From Rhynchopus euleeides (Eukaryota > Euglenozoa > Diplonemea > Diplonemida > Diplonemidae): a stretch of 64,000 nucleotides of DNA. Every line of letters starts with the position of its first letter. Within the stretch, counting starts at the first letter, position 1. Shown piece after piece: positions 43,416 to 54,230 of the stretch. Both the position numbers and the translations under genes were made by a program. A model generated the notes under the pieces. That model worked only from the letters and a program-made list of their open reading frames with translations. It searched no databases and had not been told where the DNA came from. The DNA is taken from the NCBI GenBank assembly GCA_963210315.1, contig OY723265.1:1550001-1614000 (forward strand). Direction: 5' to 3'.

Positions 43416-45870
43416 TTGCTGCCAGCCTTGGGGGGGGGAGTTGGGTGCACGCAAAAAAAATAGCGCGATAAGAAATCTGCGTTGTCGCGCCTTTTTTTTT
43501 GCTGCACTTCAAAAAAAATTGATTCCAAACCCAGCAGGAGGGGGAACCCGCACAGAACCACACAGATGGGGTTTCTGTAGGCAAGGAGCAAAATAGAATA
43601 AAAACGTTGCCGCCCCCCCATTACCCGGCGTGCGGAGGCAGGGAGGGTTTGCCCTTAAAGAAAAACGTAGCAGCGGTGCCGCTGCGTTCGCAGGCCAACC
43701 GTGTTCAGGCATGGAGTCCGGCAACACAGCGGGTGGAAAGTTGAAAGGGGAGGTGTCTGTTGTGCAGCGGGACGAATTGGTTATTGGGGGTGGGTGGGTG
43801 GGGTTGCTTTTACAACCAACAACGAGGTACATACTGCCATAGACTGCGAGACGGATCGGCAGCACAGCCCCACCTGTTTGATGTGCGATACCGGCGGTGC
43901 GATCCTGAAGTTTGCTCATTCGCCTCCTCCTCCTCCTTCCCCAGACGCCGGGAAGCTTGCTGTGTTGCGCTTTCATGGTTGTCGCAATAACGTCCCCCCT
44001 CCCCCCCCCTCTCTCTTCCTTTCACTCTGCCCATGCTGCTCCACCTACTCTGGGTGTCGCACGCTCATGAGGGCAACGGTGTTCATTCCTGAGGTGGTAT
44101 TGTCCCTCCCTCCCTCCTCACCCCATCCCGCGCACGTTGAATCCAAAGAATCAACAGAAGCCATATGTGGCTGATATATCGCTTATTTCCCCCAGAGTTT
44201 GCTGGCCACCCCCCCCCCCCCCCAAAAAAAAAAAAAGAGGGTCTAAATATTCGCTGGTGGTGTATTCCCCGCTTTGTTCCTCAGAGCCCCCCCCCCCCCC
44301 CCACATGCATCGGCCCAGAGAACCTGCCATGTCGCTCCACTGCAGCTGCTTTGTCTTTTCGGTATCTAGCCCTGCCTCCCCCCTCCCCCCTCATTATGCC
44401 CCACACAACTTGCTGGAGAGTCTAAGGAGAAACATTGCCTTTTCCAACTGCAACGGCAGGCCCCCCTCCCCCCCCACCCCCTTCCCGTCTCTTGCTATGT
44501 TGCCAACTTGTCTTTCCCTCTCGTGCAGGCGTTGTGCGCGCACAAGTGTAGCGTGCCCTAAACCATTCACCCCCCTCCCCCACGCATACGACGCGGTAGT
44601 CCGGTCCCAGAGTAGTCTACACGTTAGACAGGTCAGTGTGGAGTAACCTTAGCGGATATGTTGCCTCCCGCACGGGAAATGTAGGTCATCCCGCTGGGGT
44701 TATCCCCGCGCTGACCTGGCCACCGTGTATGGGCTATTTCGGGAGTATCCGTCGTGCAGCTGGTGTTGGGGGGAGGTGGAGGAGAATGGTGAGGGCGGTC
44801 TGATATCTTGCTGACGTGTTGACAGATTTTTTTTAAAATATGCACGGTCTCCATTTTCCTCGTCTTTGCTCGCCACGGAGCAAAAAAAATTCTTAGAAGA
44901 AGCTGTTGTGTGTGTTCCTTGTGACAGTGTGCTGCATTGATTGCCATCCGATCTATATACACGTGGCGGGTCGCTTGTTCGAGCCTCGGTGGCATCGTTT
45001 CGCTTGCTGCTGCTGCTGTTGCTGACCACGTTTTCTCTGATCTTATCCCGCCCCGCCCCTCTATCCCCATCTCCTCCCCTCTCCTTGTTCCATTGCGGTG
45101 GGTCATCTCCACATCGCCTCCACCCCCCCCTCCCCACCGAAGACAAAATGCACGCTGCAGCGACGCTGCGACAGCAGAACTCTGGGCCAGATTACCAACA
45201 AGCTAAGCAGAACGGGTGCCCCTGAAAAACGTATTTTGGAACCACGTAAAATCGGCCTCTTCAGGGACACCATCGGAACTCATATTTTTTTAAACCCCAG
45301 CAGGGTCACAACGGCTCATCCTTGTTAGTGCCAAGGTAGCGGGAAGTGGTGGGGGGGGGGGGGGTGGGGGAGGAACAGCAGGATTCAAATGAACGCAAAG
45401 CCTTTTCAAAATAAAAGGAATGGGGTGGATAGGGGGAGAGGCGGCAGCTTAAATGTATCGAGGCGTGCGGGGGGGGGGGGGGGTGTGTGTGTGACAAAAA
45501 AACAAGCCTTTCTCATGACATGGCACAGCACGGCCTTTGTGACGCGGTGCAAAAAAAAATGCCCCACCCCCACCCCCCTCCTCCACCCCCCACCTCCTTT
45601 GATGAAGAACACCACTGCCAGACACAACACACAAGACACACGACACGACACACCTGTCCCATTTCCCACCACAGGACCCCACACCCCCTGTGGGAAGGGT
45701 ACTCCTGCGTGTGGGGGGGTGTGAGGGGTAGGGCGGTACGGGACCGCCGCCCTCCTGCTGCTGGTAGCCCCCCACACACCACCCCACACCCCCGCGCCGA
45801 AGCAGCGGCGGAGAAGCGGGGGGGCGGGTGAGGGGGCTGCACAGCAAAGCCGCCCTGTGTGTGTTGCGCG
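43416..45870. other. Gene-free stretch between AROM and the cyclophilin-like gene
   Basis: No supported gene. It has C-runs followed by A-runs (44213-44236), C14 at 44288, and G-runs at 45350 and 45470. It contains a T-loop-like TGTTCGAGCC at about 44977 without a complete tRNA. Confidence 0.6.
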
Positions 45871-47646
45871 ATGCTGATCCGCACAGGAGCGCTTGCAGCC
45901 GGGGTGAAACCGGCGGCCCTCCTCCGGAGTGCGTCCGCAGCAGCCCCACACGCCCTGAGCAGCAATGCGCGCCGCCCTGCCTTCACCTCATCCCGCACCA
46001 CTCTGAAGCGAGCCTTCCGATGGTGCTCTTCCGGTGCCACACCACCGCCACCGCCGAAGGGGGCTGGCGATGCTGGCAAGGCGGAGGAGGCGGCAGGCAG
46101 CCAGGACACCGCGTCGCAGGCGGGGGGTGCTGAGGCAGGCGGGGAGGCGCAGGCCCCTGCTAACGGGGTGCGGCGGAAGGAGACCCCCGAGGAGCTGACG
46201 AAGCGATTGCAGCAGATGCGCGATGTGCAGCGCAGGTTTGACCTGGATGCGCCGATGGAGCTCCAGATGCGGCAGGGCGGGAATATCGAAACGTCCGAGG
46301 ACCTCCCGCCGCGGTACCGCTTCACCGCGCCTGCGACGGTGAAGAAGCGCATGTGGGAGGAGCACATGCAGCGCCTGGAGAAGATCCCCGACGTGACAGT
46401 GATCCGGGGGCAGGACGGGAAGGTGAAACTGGTTGACATCCCCGTGGATGCCGTGACCAAGGCGGAGCTGGACTACAACTTCGTGGTTCTGCAGCGTGTG
46501 GGGTACGCGGTTTACCTGTCTATGGCCCTGCTGTTCTCCGGTCTCGGGGCCATCATCTACATGACGTGGTGGGTGTTGTCCGCAGACCCGGGCCCGCCTC
46601 CCAACGAGCGCATCGGGGCAAAGGTCTTCCTCGATATTTTCATGGAGGAGGAGAGAATCGGCACCGTCGTGCTCGGTTTGTACACAGAGCGCTGCCCCAT
46701 GACCTGCGAGAACTTCCACCGTCTCGTCACAGGGAACACCGTATGTCGTGAGGGGAGGTCTCGGGGTGGAGGAGGGGGCGTGGGTGTAGGTGTTGGAGGC
46801 GGCATCGAGAGTTCACTCGGTGCAACCTGCGTGTGGGAATAGTTTTCCCGCAGCCTGAGACAGGCAAGGGGCGAGGGTGTGAATAGGGCGGGCAAAGTCA
46901 CACACCCACCAACCACTGCAACCACTGCAACCACCACCACACAGGCAAACGGCGAGACCCTCCGGGGGAGCGCCTTCTTCGATGTCTTCCGCAACTTCGG
47001 GATTGTCGGGGGTGACTACGCCCGGAACACCGGGTCTGGTGCCCGCCCCGTCCTCCCCTACCTGCCGGGGAAGCGTTTCTTCCCGGATGAGATCAAGGGC
47101 CGCGACTTGCCATTCTTCAAGGTATGCTGGCGGCCACCACCACTCCCATGCAAGAGCTGGGGTACGTTAAGTATAACCACGCGCGCACCACACCACACGT
47201 GTAAAACCGAGCTGACATACAAAAGTGACTGGGATTCACGACCCCCCCTATCCGCCAAAGTGGCTACATAACAAAGGTCGTGCAAGCCACTCTCGGGAAG
47301 CATACCCGCTCTCTGCCAAAACCCCCTCCCCTCCCTCTCACAGGGAGCTCTGTGCTCCGTCGCACCGCTGTACACCAAGAAGCTCGGGCAGAACGACTCG
47401 CTGTTCATGCTCTCTCTGGCGGGGACGATGAAGCACAACCATTCCTTCGTCATCTTCGGGGAGGTGCTGTCTGGCCAGGACGTGCTCGACATGGTTCCCG
47501 CCCTCGCGCGCTCGCGCGGGACAAAGCCGTCGCGGCGTATCTGGATCAAACGCTGCGGCGTCTACAACAACACACCGGAGGAGCGTGAACGGGCTAACAC
47601 AGTGGGCCCTGCTGTCATCACCATGGAGTCTGGCCGAGGGATATGA
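45871..47646 (+). CDS. Membrane-anchored, probably mitochondrial cyclophilin-like protein with a degenerate active site
   Basis: Exons 45871-46740, 46945-47121 and 47344-47646 (TGA), both introns phase 0, 449 residues. It begins MLIRTGALAAGVKPAALL with many Arg/Ser/Ala and no acid for over 50 residues, a presequence. A charged stalk follows, then a membrane span near 215-235 (AVYLSMALLFSGLGAIIYMT). The cyclophilin domain fills the C-terminal half: GTVVLGLYTERCPMTCENFH, NFGIVGGDYARNTGSG, SFVIFGEVLSGQDVLDMV. The FHR motif reads FFD in SAFFDVFRNFG, so the catalytic Arg is Asp, and the QFF segment reads LFM. Prolyl isomerase activity is therefore unlikely. One span would place the domain in the intermembrane space or matrix; topology is inference. 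Confidence 0.88.
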
Positions 47647-48101
47647 CAGAGCTGACGGGTCGGGCCGCCGTGCCGATCTGTTTGGGGTTTGGGGTGGTGG
47701 AGAGGTGACTATTTTTCCCTGCCATTCTTCTCACCCATCCCCCCCCATCTGCGTGGGGTGGGTGGGCGACACATCGGGGGACTAGGCGGGGGGTGGGTGC
47801 GATGCAGCACGCGTGTGCTCCAGGCACCCCAGGGTTTTTTCGTGATCCGTCGCATCTCATGTTATACTGCCCCATCGGCTCCAGCACGCCACCCGGGTGT
47901 TGGGGGGTGGGTGGGTTTGAGTGGTGCAGATGGCAGTGGTGGGATGTCGGGGCCCCCCGCCCCGCCCCCACTCCGCTACCTTTGGTGCAGCAGCGAATCG
48001 CTGTCTCTCTCTCTATTTCTCTCCTCTCTCGGTTACTCAAGGCGGCAGTGCGCTGCCCCCTGACCCCCCTTCCTCCCCTTGTGGGCGAAGTAGATTGCCC
48101 C
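47647..48101. other. Gene-free 3' flank
   Basis: No supported gene; G/T- and C-rich. Confidence 0.5.
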
Positions 48102-48275
48102 CACGGCGCCCTAGTTTCTAGTTTGACGAGTGAGGTAACTAGTTATTTTCTAACTAGTTATCTAACGAGTGATCGATCGAAATTAAAGAGCAATCTCTCG
48201 TGATCACTCGTTAGGTCTATCACTCGTTAGTCCACTCGTTAGATAACTAGTTATCTCGTCGACTAGTGCGCCGTG
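48102..48275. mobile_element. MITE with CACGGCGC tips, 174 bp
   Basis: The ends are CACGGCGCCCTAGT and, inverted, CACGGCGCACTAGT. They extend inward through GACGAG and AACTAGTTAT. The interior repeats ATCACTCGTTAG and TAACTAGTTA in both orientations. Flanks read CCCC on both sides, compatible with a 2-4-bp duplication in low-complexity DNA. The CACGG tip is shared with elements E, F1 and F2. Confidence 0.85.
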
Positions 48276-49283
48276 CCCCTCTCGCATCACCCCCCCCCCC
48301 CCCCCTGGAAACAGCCCCTGCGCAGTGTGCTTGATGGCATACGCAGACCCATCCTCCCATCGCCTTGGGTGTGTGTGAGTGTGTTGCCTCTCTCTCTCCC
48401 TCGTATGATTGGTTGACATTAAAGCGTGGCCCTCCCCGTCGACGAGGGCATCGCACACCCCTGAGTGGGTTTTCCCCACTGCTGCTGTGGGAAAACAAAA
48501 AAATGGTTTTGCGTGGGTGCGGTGTGACCCAGTCATGCAAGTCGCCCATCACCGACGACAGCTGGCAAGGCAGTCGGAGGGAATGGGAATCAGAAGTGGG
48601 GTGGTTTGATGGGCTCCGCTCTGTGTCACAGCTGTGCACAGGTAATGTGTGTGTACCTATGGGCTTGAAGGGCATCTTACAGGGCTTGCCCCTGCCAGGT
48701 GCCACCGACGCTTTTCCAAAAAGATTCACGTGTGTGTGTGAGTGGGTGGGTGGAGGTGCGTTGCTCGAAAAGGCTCATCAAAAAAAGACCATCCTCTGGG
48801 TGTGACAGAACTGCCACAGTCTCACACAGAGCTTCAGAGGCGCAGCACGCCAGCACACTGCCAAATCACTTGAGACAGGAGACACGGCAGAGGCAGAGAG
48901 ACAGAGAGAGAGGGGCAGTGCTGTGGTGTCTGACAGTCTCTCCGGAGGGGACGCTCCGAAGCCGTGCCGCTCCCTCGCAGGGGGGTGCGGTGCGGGGTTG
49001 GGGGGGGGGGTTCTGTGCGGAGGGGGTGGGGGGGGGGGTTGTGTGTGTTTGGTAAAGTCGCTGGACCGAACAACAGAAAGGCTGCCCCCCACCCACCCAC
49101 CCCCAAGGGACTGCGCTTGCATTTTGAGCGAAGGGTTGGGCCGGCTCTCGCTCTGTGTGTGTCCTGCCCCTCCCCCGCATCACCGTCACCTTCACGCCCA
49201 CTCTCCCCCTAATCTCCGTAGACACACATTCAACTCTCCGCACAGGTTTGCACGTCTTCGTTTTTTTAAAAAAAACCTCAACA
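48276..49283. other. Gene-free stretch upstream of the small three-exon gene
   Basis: No supported gene. It begins with a C-run (48288) and carries G-runs at 49002 and 49030. CCTAATCTCCGTAG at 49206-49219 and CTCCGCACAG at about 49236 are acceptor-like. Confidence 0.5.
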
Positions 49284-49907
49284 ATGCCTGCCCAGATGGA
49301 GCTGGACCTTGCGACCGACCTGGCGAAGCACCAGGCGGCGCACGCGAAGTGCATTGTGAACGCGAAGAGGGTATGTCCCTGCGCCGAGAAAGCTCGCAGG
49401 ATAATGTGGGTGACACAGAGAGGGGCGGGCTGCACACACCATGTTGCCAGGGCGGGCTTCGCTTCTCCGCCCCACCCATCCCGTCGCACCCTCAGACACA
49501 ACCTGAGTAACGCGTGAAGGGGGATCATCATTGTGTTTCCTTTGGGGGCCCTCGGTGCTGGGAGACTTGCCCTTTGATTTCACTCTCGACAAATCCCACA
49601 AACAACAACCCCCTCACACAGACCGGTCTCGACGCCGTGGAGACGTGCAGCCTGACGGCACAGCAGGCGGCTGAGGCGTGGAAGGACTGGGCCCGTTACC
49701 GTGCGCCCTTCAAGACGGAGGAGGTATGCGCAGTAGACTGGCGAGGGTAGGCGGGTAGGCCTTCGTTTTTGTTCAGAATCACAAGAAGGAAAATACCTGG
49801 ATTGATGACCCCAGCCTGCAACTCTCACCACCATCACCGCCACCACCCCTCCACAGTCCGTCGCGTTCCTGGAGTCCCTGCAGCCCAAGCCCAAGGCTGA
49901 GGCGTAA
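49284..49907 (+). CDS. Small hypothetical protein, 79 residues, three exons
   Basis: Exons 49284-49370, 49622-49723 and 49857-49907 (TAA); introns GTATGTCC and GTATGCGC, both phase 0, ending CACACAG and CCACAG. The protein reads MPAQMELDLATDLAKHQAAH at the start, a Cys-containing stretch (CIVNAKR, ETCSL), then QQAAEAWKDWARYRAPFKTE and an Ala/Lys/Pro tail. It is mostly helical and charged, with no membrane span. Two splice junctions keep one frame through pieces too short to do so by chance, which is the main support. The family is not recognised; a small subunit of an organellar complex is one possibility, but I have no direct evidence. Confidence 0.7.
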
Positions 49908-51274
49908 AGCCAACGCCACGCCGAACAGCGCGGCTCCCCGACCCCACACCCCGGGATGACCTGGCTTGCGGGCCACTCTCGTGCTAGGTGGTGAGGTGGG
50001 GACAGGGGGGTAGCATGCCCGAGAAGGGAGGGGCACACACACAGAAGTGTGATTGCCCCACCTGCACCCCACCCCCACCCCCACCCCTGCCCCGCCCTCG
50101 CCTTGCTGTGACGCACTTGTGTTGCTGCGGGTGCGGTGAGGCGATGTGGACTTTTTTGTTCTCTTTTGGTGGGTGGGGGCCGGGGTTGGGAAAGGGCAGG
50201 GGAAAAAAACGGATCCAAAAAAACTTTTTTTTGGTGGCTGGGGTTTTGTGTGTTCTGTGGAAGGGAGGGAGGGGGTGGGGGGGGGAGGGAGTGGCAGCCC
50301 TGTTTTGGGGTTTTCTTTAGGGGGAACTCTGAAAGGGGTGGATCCGCGATTTTTTTCTCCTGCAGATGTTGTCATCTCCTCCTGCGGGGGGAAATGCCGG
50401 CGTGACAGGGGGGGAAAGGCCTGGTGAGAGTTGGTTCCAACGAACATGACCCCCGAGAGGAAGGCCTGCTGTTGTTGTGTGAGAATGGGTTAGGGATGTT
50501 GGTGGGGGATGAGGTTATGTGTCAACGTGCGTAACCACCTCTTCACAGCACAGATATGTCCTCCCCCCCCTCAAAAAATCATCGGCAAGAACAACCGCCC
50601 GGGGGAGGGGCTGTGCTTGGAAGTGGTGGTGGGGCGTGAGTTGTGGGTCGGGGAGTTGGGGGAGGCAGAAAACAGCAATTTTTGGGCACCGTCATATGGG
50701 CCCAAAGGCCATCTCGCACGTCAAGGCTGGGTGGGGGCTTTTGGAGCAAAAAAAATATGCGCCGCGGGGATGCCGCGCGCCCACCCCACTCTCCCCCACA
50801 GCATTGGTTGCAACACACCCAAACAACAGGTGCGTATTGTTGAACACACAGAGCACACTCGCCTCCGATGTGACCTACATTGTCACACATCACCACCCTC
50901 GGCAGGTACAGTATTGACCTTCAGATGGAGGAGTTGGCGCACCTTTTTGTTTTACTCCCCACACCAAATCACCACCACCACCACCACCACCACCACCACC
51001 AGGAGGGGCCTTTCGCTTCCCGGGTCGGGGAGAGGGTGGTGGAAATTTGCCTTCCCCCCACTTCCCCCCTCCCCCCCCCCCCCTCTCTCTCCCCCCCCCC
51101 CTCTCTCCCCCCCCCCCCCCAAACGCAGCGTGGGAAAGGAGGCGGAGTAAGACGGAGCAGGGGGGTATCAGATGATTCCTTCCTCCTCCAACACACCCAC
51201 ACCCCCCCTCCCCCTCCTCTCTCCCCCCCTCCCCCTCCCCTGAGGCCCGCCGCCCGGTTTGACAGTCTTTTCTG
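49908..51274. other. Gene-free stretch with (CCA)n
   Basis: No supported gene. A CAC-trinucleotide run lies at 50970-51000, followed by long pyrimidine tracts (51055-51120, 51205-51240). GTTTGACAG precedes the next start codon by 9 bases. Confidence 0.6.
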
Positions 51275-54145
51275 ATGGACCTCGCTGTTGGCTCCTCCAG
51301 CGGGAAGTGGGAGGTGGGTTGGACAAGCGTGTGCACCTTCGCTGTTGATATCGGGCAGCTCCGTTATGCATTCGTCCTGCACAACCTCAATACCGGGGTG
51401 TGGGTCGTGCGCGGCGCAGCCGTCAGCAACGATGGGGTGTGGGACTTCACAGAGCTATCGCAGTGGGAGGAGAAGTCGGGTTACACCAACGTTGCCTGCA
51501 TACAGCACCCCACCTCACCCCTGGATATGGCTGGAGCGGCCCCCGGGGGTTATATATTTGCCTACGCAAGCGACACCCACAAATTCAAGCTGATGCGTGT
51601 GGAACCAACCGGCGACATCACATTCCTCCGCAAAGGAATCCTCCACTCCCGCTGGACTTACGCAACGGGCTTCGCACGCCCCGACACCGGGGAGGCACAC
51701 CTCCTCCTCTACAGCGCTGACAGCGGGGCCTTCTCCGCCTTCCTCCTCCCGGAGCTGTCGCTGGCGGTGTCGGGGTCGTTCACCCCTGGGTGGACATCGC
51801 TTATCCCGAAGATCGCAGCGCCCCACCGATGGAAGGAGCTGTGGGAGAGCCACGACGGCGGGGGCGGCGGGATCTACTCCGAAGCGCCGGATCCCGACTC
51901 GGCTGGCGCCGATTCTCCCCCCCGGGGTGGGGGGCGGCAGCGCCAGCAGCTCCGCTTCCGCTTCTTCTGCTACGCCTCTCACAACGGGCTGACCGCCTTT
52001 GAGTCGATGTCACTCCCAAAGGGAGGTCGCCGTGAGGGAGACCACCAACACCACCACCACCACCCCTCGCAACCCACAAGCCCCCTAACTGCCCCTTGCA
52101 GCCCACAGCAGGAGGGCACTGCCGCCACCTCCAGCAGCGGAGGCAAAGAGGTGGGGTCTGTTGCCGCGCCTGCTGCCCCCCAGCCTCCCCTGTCGAGCCC
52201 ACCCCGGAAGCGTGACCAGAGGAAGAAGGGGCAGGTGGAGGAGGGGGGGGCGCAGGGCAGCCCGGCAGCACCCCCGCCGGCGCATCCGCACCGGAGGGGG
52301 AAGGTTGTGTATGAGAGGCGTCGGCCCAACTGCATGGCTGTCTCCGTTGATGTCGGGGGGAAGTCTTGTTGCCTCCTCTATAGGCACACCCCGCAGGAGC
52401 TTCCGCCTCCACCGCAGGCACCGCATTCGCAGGTCTTCCCCGAAAGGACGCTTCTCCGGACCCAATCCGGGACACGGATACACGATGCAAAGGATGTTCT
52501 CCTCCTGCAGAAGAAAATCCGATGCCACCGAGAAGCATGGACTACCATTGAAGCCCTCCCTGTTTTACCTGTTGTTAACGCTATCCAGTGGAGGCATATC
52601 ATATGCTACAGTGCGGTGAGCGGGGCGTGGTGGGCTTGCGCGATCTGCGCCCCAGCCCCAGTCGCAGCATCGCTCTGCGGAGGGAAGCGCCGGTCCCCCT
52701 CGGAAGGTTGCCCCGCCTCCGCCAGGGGGGCTCACGAGACCCTCCGGGAAAAATACATGACATCACCCTCAAGGGAGGCAGAGCAGTCCTACCGCTACGT
52801 CTGCCACACGCAGTGGCCTGGCTGGCGGGGCGCCTCTGTCGGGATAGGCCCACCACCACCACCCCACCCGGAGCCCGATGATGATTCTGTTGAGGGGCCT
52901 ACGCCGCCAGCCCTGTCTTCCCCGTCGTGCCTCCGGGGTTCCAGGAAGCCCAACGGAAGGAAGGGTCTGCCCAGACCCTCGACTGCCCCGGTGAGGTGTG
53001 TCATCCTCGCCGAAGGCAGTGCCGCGGGAGGAAATGCCGCCGGAGGGGGCAGGAGGAAGGAAGGTGGGGGTGGCGGCGGGTTATCGGAGGTCAGGGGATC
53101 CTCTCCGGCTGCCGCACCGCACACCCCGGCGCCTCCGGAGAGGATCGACTGGAACCGGCCCTGGCTGGGGTCGACGTGGGAGAGGGGGTTTTTCGGAACA
53201 CCGGATGCGACGAGCCTCCAGCAGCGTGCGGTTCACCTCTCCCGAGACCCCCCCGCAGGGGAGGGGCCTCCAACTCTGAGGCTGCCCTCTTCTGGACCCC
53301 AGTCGGATGATGGGGCCTCAGAGGAGAGGGAAGGTGTTGCACGTATCCTCCGTGCGCTGGCGGAAACGCCGTTCTACTCTTCAAACCAATACGCAGAGAC
53401 TGCCCTGAAGGCATACCAGCTCGAAGAAGGGGGTGCTGATGGCTCCGGAGGGGAGATATGCCAACCCCCTGCAAAACTGCAGGACACCCGAGGGCCTCGG
53501 TGGGTGGAGGTGTGGAATCGGATGGAGGTTCCTCACCCAAAGGGGTCGAAGTCGTATCAAATCGAGAAGCATGTCGCGAGGGTTGTGGCGAAGGCGAGGC
53601 GGGGGGGGCCTCCCAGCGAGAGGAGGCTGGAGCTGTTGGCGACACCGCAGGATGTTGATTTGTATCGGAGGAAGGAGCTGGTGCGGTTGGAGGGTGGGGT
53701 GAAAAAAACTGCCGGGACGCACCGCAAGTATTCCCGTGTGGTGACCGAGGGGAAAGCGATGGCAAGGCTGTACAACGAGCACGCGAGGAGGCAGGTTTTG
53801 CGGGAGAAGGAGAGGTGTGCCGTTCCCCCGGGGCCCAAGCCGAAGCAGACGACTGTGGCGAGCGTGGTGGAGCACCTGTTTGTCAACCAGCTGCAGCTAA
53901 AGGAGGAGGCGATGCAGAGGGCGCGGGAGACGCATCTCCCCACACAGCCCTCCGTGCGGCACACCCGGGAGCAGGAGGAGGCAGCCGTGAGGCGGCTGTA
54001 CGACGAACAGGTGCGGAGGGTTGTGGCAAAGGAGCAGCGCGCACAGGCAACCCTTGATGAGTCGCTCTGCGCGGCCCCAGCGCTGAGCCAGGCGGAGATC
54101 GCCACGGTTGTCTCCAGGCTGTATCAGGTCCGGCGAGTGGAGTGA
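51275..54145 (+). CDS. Hypothetical 956-residue protein with C-terminal RLY-type repeats
   Basis: A single exon, ATG to TGA. The first 190 residues look like a compact beta-rich domain (KWEVGWTSVCTFAVDIGQLR; WTYATGFARPDTGEAHLLLY), possibly part of a propeller; this is inference. A disordered middle is rich in Pro, Gly, Ser and Arg, with a His run. The last 170 residues carry a repeated motif: MARLYNEHARRQ, VEHLFVNQLQLK, VRRLYDEQVRRV and VSRLYQVRRV, each about 35-60 residues apart and separated by basic helices (SYQIEKHVARVVAKARR). That spacing suggests a protein-binding or cytoskeletal helical repeat. I cannot name a family. The long stop-free frame, the codon use and the acceptor near the ATG support expression. 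Confidence 0.75.
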   Translation: MDLAVGSSSGKWEVGWTSVCTFAVDIGQLRYAFVLHNLNTGVWVVRGAAVSNDGVWDFTELSQWEEKSGYTNVACIQHPTSPLDMAGAAPGGYIFAYASDTHKFKLMRVEPTGDITFLRKGILHSRWTYATGFARPDTGEAHLLLYSADSGAFSAFLLPELSLAVSGSFTPGWTSLIPKIAAPHRWKELWESHDGGGGGIYSEAPDPDSAGADSPPRGGGRQRQQLRFRFFCYASHNGLTAFESMSLPKGGRREGDHQHHHHHPSQPTSPLTAPCSPQQEGTAATSSSGGKEVGSVAAPAAPQPPLSSPPRKRDQRKKGQVEEGGAQGSPAAPPPAHPHRRGKVVYERRRPNCMAVSVDVGGKSCCLLYRHTPQELPPPPQAPHSQVFPERTLLRTQSGTRIHDAKDVLLLQKKIRCHREAWTTIEALPVLPVVNAIQWRHIICYSAVSGAWWACAICAPAPVAASLCGGKRRSPSEGCPASARGAHETLREKYMTSPSREAEQSYRYVCHTQWPGWRGASVGIGPPPPPHPEPDDDSVEGPTPPALSSPSCLRGSRKPNGRKGLPRPSTAPVRCVILAEGSAAGGNAAGGGRRKEGGGGGGLSEVRGSSPAAAPHTPAPPERIDWNRPWLGSTWERGFFGTPDATSLQQRAVHLSRDPPAGEGPPTLRLPSSGPQSDDGASEEREGVARILRALAETPFYSSNQYAETALKAYQLEEGGADGSGGEICQPPAKLQDTRGPRWVEVWNRMEVPHPKGSKSYQIEKHVARVVAKARRGGPPSERRLELLATPQDVDLYRRKELVRLEGGVKKTAGTHRKYSRVVTEGKAMARLYNEHARRQVLREKERCAVPPGPKPKQTTVASVVEHLFVNQLQLKEEAMQRARETHLPTQPSVRHTREQEEAAVRRLYDEQVRRVVAKEQRAQATLDESLCAAPALSQAEIATVVSRLYQVRRVE

Positions 54146-54230
54146 GGGTTGGGCTGAAAGGGAGGGGAGGGGAGGTGTTGTGTGACATCGGTTCTGGTGT
54201 TGGTTGGAGGTTGGAGGTAGGGGGGGGGGG

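Noticed and set aside
44943-44995. tRNA-like segment: TGCCATC pairing with GGTGGCA around a TGTTCGAGCC loop
   Set aside because: Only about 53 bases between the ends, and the T stem does not pair, so it is not a complete tRNA gene.
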